Positions 20,618 to 24,574 of a stretch of DNA of 24,574 nucleotides are shown piece by piece. The position numbers and the translations under genes were made by a program. Position 1 is the first letter of the stretch. The number at the start of each line of letters is the position of its first letter. Source of the stretch: Schizophyllum amplum (Eukaryota > Basidiomycota > Agaricomycetes > Agaricales > Schizophyllaceae); contig VDMD01000241.1 of assembly GCA_007026445.1 (NCBI GenBank), forward strand, positions 1 through 24,574. Direction: 5' to 3'. Under the pieces are notes generated by a model. It saw only the letters and a program-made list of their open reading frames with translations. It searched no databases and was not told where the DNA came from.

Positions 20618-22322
20618 ATGGTCACCGTCCGCCCGTTCCTCAGCAGGCGCAGCCTATTATGGGCGCTTCTGCCGGTAATCGCACTCGTCACGACGATGCT
20701 GCACTTCCGCTCCTTCGAGGACATCTATTTCTCGCACGACGATGCCTCCTCCGACGAACCATTTTACCCGCCAGATCACCCCGCGGACGTCGAGGTTCGT
20801 CACACGACCAACTTCGCAGTGGTGCCAGGTTGGCGAGTGCAGCACTGGCCGCTGGGTACCACGTACGCCGGAATTCCAGTCACTGGGCGAGCTGCAGGCC
20901 GCGTACATGAATTACATGGAGGACCCATGGTCGCATTGTCCCGTCTACCAGGATGTGAACGGACATCTCATTCCGGACGACGAGAAGCCTGCACTGGAAG
21001 CGCAGCGGCTCGTGGACCTGCTCAACTGGGAGTGGGTACCCGACCGCGGCAGGATGCTGGACCTCGACTTCGAGGACTTTGTCGTCCGCTTATTGCGGAG
21101 CCCCGGGGGATGGTCATGATCGGCGGTGCGTACGCGCTAGCATAGCGCAGGTTCGACGCTCACTATCGCCCAGACTCGATAACGCGCCAGCATCACGTCG
21201 CTATCACCTACATGGTGCGCCAGGCAAACCTCACGTTCGCGTACAACCCAGACCACCTCGAGTACACGAACATCGAACACGTCCACCAGTTTGTCCTCCA
21301 TCCGTCCCCGACAGCCCTCGCGCTAGCGGAGAAGGCCGGCGTCCCGGCGTCGCGTTTACAGCGCCCCTTCCTCACACTCATTCAAAATCATCTCTCCCTC
21401 AGTGAAGCTGAGTTACGCGCGATCACACAAGCGGACCCGAATCAGGCCTGGCGCCATGCCCAGGCGCGCGTAGACGATTGGGACAAGATTGTCAAGCACT
21501 TGGCTACTCCTATTCCCGAAGAAGAGAACACGGTCACCGAAGACACGGTTGTTCTTTTCAATTCAGGTGCACATGTGAGTAATGCAACAGGTCCACTGCG
21601 AGTACTCATCATTTACGCCTTGTTCAGTGGTCCCGAGGAGTGCTGTACATCATCCCTCAATCAACTATGGCAGAGGAGCACGCAAGGCTTTCAGACGCGT
21701 ATCGCAAGATGGTGCGTATCCCCGCCTATCTATTGCAATGCCCAAACTAACGCAAACCAGGCGCGCATACACATCGAACGCTTGCGCGCCGTCCCCCGCG
21801 CAACACTCTTCTTCCGCTCCACCACCCCCTGGACACCCCTCCTGCCAGCGGCTCACCACCCCTACCGCGACGGCGCCCAGGCCGAAACCCTCGAGGCCGG
21901 CGCCTCCGTGCGCCTCATGCAGACTGCGAAGAACAACGAGGACCGCAAGACATTCGCGCGTTGGGACTGGGATCAGTTCGCGCCGCACAACGACATCTTC
22001 CGGGAGGAGATCGCGCGCGAGAACGCGCGGCAGAGCGCACCTCGCGGCCGCCCGCCGCGGTGGCACTACCTGGACGTGTACGACATCGCGCTGCAGCGGC
22101 CGGACGCGCACTGGGAGCCGGGCAAGGACTGTCTGCATTGTAAGTTGCTTGTTCGTTGCATAATAGTTGCATATTCGCTGCATAGCCATCGCGCATCCAT
22201 TAGCGTAAAACCCATGCTGATCCCATCCTCTAGGGTGTACCCCGGTCGTCGTGGACGAGTGGACGCGGCAATTGCTGCACCAGCTCGCGCTCGTAGAAGG
22301 CAGGCTGCCAGAGGATGAATAG
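20618..22322 (+). CDS. PC-esterase/TBL-like SGNH protein, type II membrane protein (two apparent single-base frame breaks)
   Basis: The ATG at 20618 sits in CCACCATGG. A single hydrophobic segment (LLWALLPVIALVTTMLHF, about residues 13-30) predicts a Golgi-type signal anchor. Exons 20618-21125, 21174-21574, 21628-21711, 21761-22139 and 22234-22322 give about 486 aa. Key motifs are CSTGRWVPRTPEF, PGGMVMIGDSITRQHH (GDS serine, assembled across the first intron), VLFNSGAH|W, and the end PDAHWEPGKDCLH|WCTP...VVDEW, which matches the D-x-x-H region of plant TBL and fungal PC-esterase proteins. Such enzymes move or remove acetyl groups on glycans; the substrate is unknown here. The frame slips by +1 near 20794 and by -1 in CCCCGGGGG at 21101-21109; the two cancel. 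A 34- or 85-nt intron starting at 20795 could replace the first slip; the 34-nt version keeps the CSTGRW motif. Confidence 0.8.
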
Positions 22323-23388
22323 AAAGCGGATAGGGCTCCCTTGCCGGGCATCTATACCAGGGCACGCCGCGTGAGCCAAGCGGGTCGTGCACATAACCTC
22401 GGGAGTCGGACACATGACTATAGGGTGTTTAGCTAGCGCAGCGTCGCACGGGCGGGACGGGACGACTGGCTGGGAAGACCAGGCAGGGACGGTGGACGCG
22501 AACGGTGCCGTTGCTTCATGGATGAGGACGGCGCCGACGTGCCATGGTCGCGGATGGCGTCATCGTGTCAAGGATCTGGATGCCGCCGTTGTGTTATATG
22601 GATTTTGGATAGGTATTTGCCAATGACCGTTGGGTTGATTAGGATACCGAAAGTGTAATCATCGCGACGGACTTTACTTGTCTGCCGCGTTTTCTAAGTA
22701 AAACATCGCTATTGATTGAAGGAATCTGGGCAGATATTGCCATTTTATCCCGTGTTCTCAGTTCTGGGCCTACCCTTGCTTTCATTCCGGTTCAGCGCTA
22801 TGAGCACCATCACTACCGTCTGCCGACATCGCGCCCACATCCGAGGTCTTGACCACAGAGCGCAGCGCACCCTCGACCCACCCCTATACAGTGTCGGATG
22901 AGCTCGAGTACGCGTTGTGCTGTCATTTGGCCCATCACGGACGAAGTGGCTCGCAGGATCTGCCAGCGCGGCTGCATACTCTCTCACCAAGGCTTCGAAG
23001 AGTTCCAGAGTCAGCACGCCTGGGTGTAGTCAAGGAAGCGCTTCCGCCCTTCGTTTCCCATCTGCACCCGTCATACCGATATCGACCGTCCAGGCTAGTC
23101 TACATCGACGGTCAACGCCGGGGACATGGAGTTCGCGCTCAACTGGCTTGATCACTCCTGGAGCCCGACCTTGTGGATAAGCTCGCGGACGGGCTGTGCA
23201 TTGAAGGGCCCGCGCGTGAGCCACGGTGGCGCACGCTCGTCGGTACTTAAATGGAAGTAATAGTCTAAGGCAGGAATAGATGGTATTGATTATGCGCTGT
23301 TCCTTGCAATTGGTTGCTTCTCACATCATCTTCCTACAGATCTCGAGAACATACATATGTTATGGAAGTCGAAGTACGAATACATGTA
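22323..23388. other. gene-poor region with possible coding remnants
   Basis: About 1.07 kb without a gene I can support. On the minus strand two protein-like patches appear in different frames: RAPPWLTRGPFNAQPVRELI at about 23230-23170, ending in a stop near 23152, and LTLELFEALVREYAAALADP at about 23010-22950. They may be a decayed or error-laden minus-strand gene. The antisense frames are also open, so GC-rich chance is a real alternative. 22323-22900 shows nothing. Confidence 0.35.
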
Positions 23389-24003
23389 CTACACTTTGTC
23401 CGCGGGCCACACCAGCGCCGTACCCTCGTATTCACGGGGAGTCAGATCCTTGATATTATCAAGGACCTTCTGCCGCATGGCGTTCAGAGCCTGATCCGAA
23501 GCAGAACTACCCATCTCGTAGATAGGCTGCCGCGCCCAGTGCTCTCGGTACTGCAGATGCTTGTCTATCTCCCTCGGGATGTTCGCGACTTTGAGGTCCG
23601 CAGTCATGCTCGGCATATCGTGGATCGGAATGTCGTCGCGAGAAAACTCGGACCACCTCCAAAAGGTACCCGCGACCGAGCGAGCGACTACCCTCTGGGC
23701 CCGCAGGTCGATGAGGTAGAAGTGAAGAAACATGTAGAATAATAAGTTGTCCTCAGACTCCCCGAGCAGGCCCTTGCGGTCTTTCAGATACACTTTTTCC
23801 TTGTCCGGGTTCCGTTGGTTGTGACGGCTGGGGTGCTTCTTGATCTCCTCGATGAGAGCTGGGGTCTTACGCAGGAGAAGCCGACCGTCGTATAGATGGT
23901 ATCGCTGCGCGTAACGCTGCAGGGCCGCTTCACGACGATTAGCGGACATTGAGCTGGAGCCAGGCTGCGCCTTGACTGGCAGGTCTACCGCGGGCGTTGC
24001 CAT
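23389..24003 (-). CDS. hypothetical protein, 204 aa
   Basis: A single open frame from the ATG at 24003 (GAGATGGC context; MATPAVDLPVKAQ) to a stop at 23389. The frame stays open upstream to 24264, which would add 87 aa, including the first copy of the direct repeat. The protein is charged, with a basic first half (RREAALQRYAQRYHLYDGRL, KKHPSRHNQRN), a short hydrophobic patch (NLLFYMFLHFYLIDL), a WRWSEFSRDD segment and a tail ending ALVWPADKV. No signal peptide is obvious and I recognise no domain. It is probably a lineage-specific fungal protein. No introns are needed within the chosen span. Confidence 0.55.
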   Translation of the reverse strand: MATPAVDLPVKAQPGSSSMSANRREAALQRYAQRYHLYDGRLLLRKTPALIEEIKKHPSRHNQRNPDKEKVYLKDRKGLLGESEDNLLFYMFLHFYLIDLRAQRVVARSVAGTFWRWSEFSRDDIPIHDMPSMTADLKVANIPREIDKHLQYREHWARQPIYEMGSSASDQALNAMRQKVLDNIKDLTPREYEGTALVWPADKV

Positions 24004-24030
24004 CTCGATAAATATCGATTGTGTGGCGTC

Positions 24031-24130
24031 GGCGGGAAGTGACTGGTTCGATTTCGCGTTTCGGGCACCGGTCTCCGGCTGATCGGGAGTTCCAATCCGG
24101 CGGACCGCATTTTTTGGATTTCTCTCCTGC
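24031..24130. repeat. direct repeat, copy 1 (about 100 bp)
   Basis: Begins GGCGGGAAGTGACTGG and matches 24446-24544 with about four differences over the first 80 bp, then diverges around the T run and CTCTCCT. On the minus strand both copies are open in the same frame (KNAV-RIGTPDQP-TGARNAKS). This copy is in frame with, and upstream of, the 204-aa gene. Confidence 0.85.
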
Positions 24131-24252
24131 TCATGTCCGCTACTCTGAGGCAATTTCGACGTATATGATGGCGGTATATAGCGTATCTCACTTTTTCCCA
24201 GGTCCATAGTGGCCCAAAAATGCAGAATCCGGGCTCGAAAGAAATTCGGCAG

Positions 24253-24274
24253 ATGCCGAGGCACTTCTCGGCAT
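24253..24274. repeat. short perfect inverted repeat
   Basis: ATGCCGAG and CTCGGCAT flank a six-base loop (GCACTT), an 8-bp perfect stem between the two direct repeats. ATGCCG occurs once more just downstream. Function unknown. Confidence 0.5.
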
Positions 24275-24445
24275 ATGCCGCACCTCGGGATACTTACAGA
24301 AATTCAAAACTTCGTGTCTGCCCAACGAGGCACTGAAGTTTGAAGCGCCCAGATACTCATGTTGGACTTACTTATGAAGTTCTTGTGAGTGCGCCATGAG
24401 TCACTCATCAGCATGTGCAACAGAATGGACCCACAAAGTGTCGTA

Positions 24446-24544
24446 GGCGGGAAGTGACTGGATCGATTTCGCGTTTCGGGCACCCGTCTTCGGCTGATCG
24501 GGAGTTCCAATCCGGCCGACCGCATTTTTGGCGATCCTCTCCTC
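24446..24544. repeat. direct repeat, copy 2 (about 100 bp)
   Basis: Second copy, 415 bp from copy 1. Its minus-strand frame begins at an ATG near the right edge (MARWRVEERIAKNAVGRIG) and ends at a stop near 24410, so it could be the start of a truncated duplicate of the neighbouring gene or an exon of a gene beyond the window. Confidence 0.8.
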
Positions 24545-24574
24545 CACCCTCCACCGTGCCATTGAGCACCCACA

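Noticed and set aside
20795..20879. 85-nt intron in the PC-esterase
   Set aside because: It is in phase but removes CSTGRWVPRTPEF, which looks like the conserved N-terminal motif of the family. A +1 slip near 20794 or a 34-nt intron fits better.
22917..23180. Plus-strand open frame (87 aa)
   Set aside because: Ser/Pro/Arg-rich without recognisable features; the opposite strand looks more protein-like, and neither is firmly supported.

Overview
The window looks like nuclear DNA of a filamentous basidiomycete, probably an Agaricomycete. Genes are GC-rich and cut by many short introns of about 37-95 nt with GT-AG borders and CTNAC-like branch sites. The families are fungal: a DEF1-like protein, a rhodanese plus dual-specificity phosphatase, a Ste6-type ABC exporter, a PC-esterase and a fungal-type Tnp2 transposase. 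Species was not determined.

Layout. (1) 1-862, minus: a ubiquitin-conjugating enzyme E2 running off the left edge, in at least seven exons, with one apparent missing base. (2) 1205-3995, minus: a MAP-kinase-phosphatase-like protein with an N-terminal rhodanese-like domain, a C-terminal DSP domain and a hydrophobic C-terminal tail; a possible extra upstream exon lies at 4089-4362. (3) 5272-8235, plus: a DEF1-like CUE-domain protein with an RGG stretch and a very long Pro/Gln/Ala/Gly-rich body. (4) 8506-14810: a complete CACTA (CMC/EnSpm) DNA transposon of 6305 bp with 33-bp imperfect terminal inverted repeats starting CACTG, a 3-bp target-site duplication (GAC) and short motif-rich subterminal regions. 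It carries two divergent genes: a minus-strand gene for an unrecognised coiled-coil protein (8905-10040) and a plus-strand Tnp2 transposase (10458-13769). It sits about 270 bp downstream of the DEF1-like stop codon. (5) 15070-19919, plus: a full-length Ste6/ABCB-type exporter whose reading frame shifts about two dozen times although its motifs are well kept. (6) 20618-22322, plus: a membrane-anchored PC-esterase (SGNH, TBL-like) with a GDS serine motif and a D-x-x-H-like end. (7) 23389-24003, minus: an unrecognised protein of about 204 aa; upstream of it lie two direct copies of a 100-bp segment (24031-24130 and 24446-24544) that share an open frame.

The host genes do not form one pathway. 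E2, the CUE-domain DEF1-like protein and the phosphatase are regulatory genes; Ste6 and the PC-esterase act at membranes or in the secretory system. The functional unit in the window is the transposon: transposase, partner protein, shared promoter and terminal repeats.

One-base frame breaks occur in the E2, Tnp2, PC-esterase and, densely, the ABC gene. The DEF1-like and phosphatase genes have none. Several of the breaks are homopolymers one base short, so consensus error is a serious alternative to gene decay. All intron borders are my own reading of splice sites and frame continuity; no transcript evidence was available.
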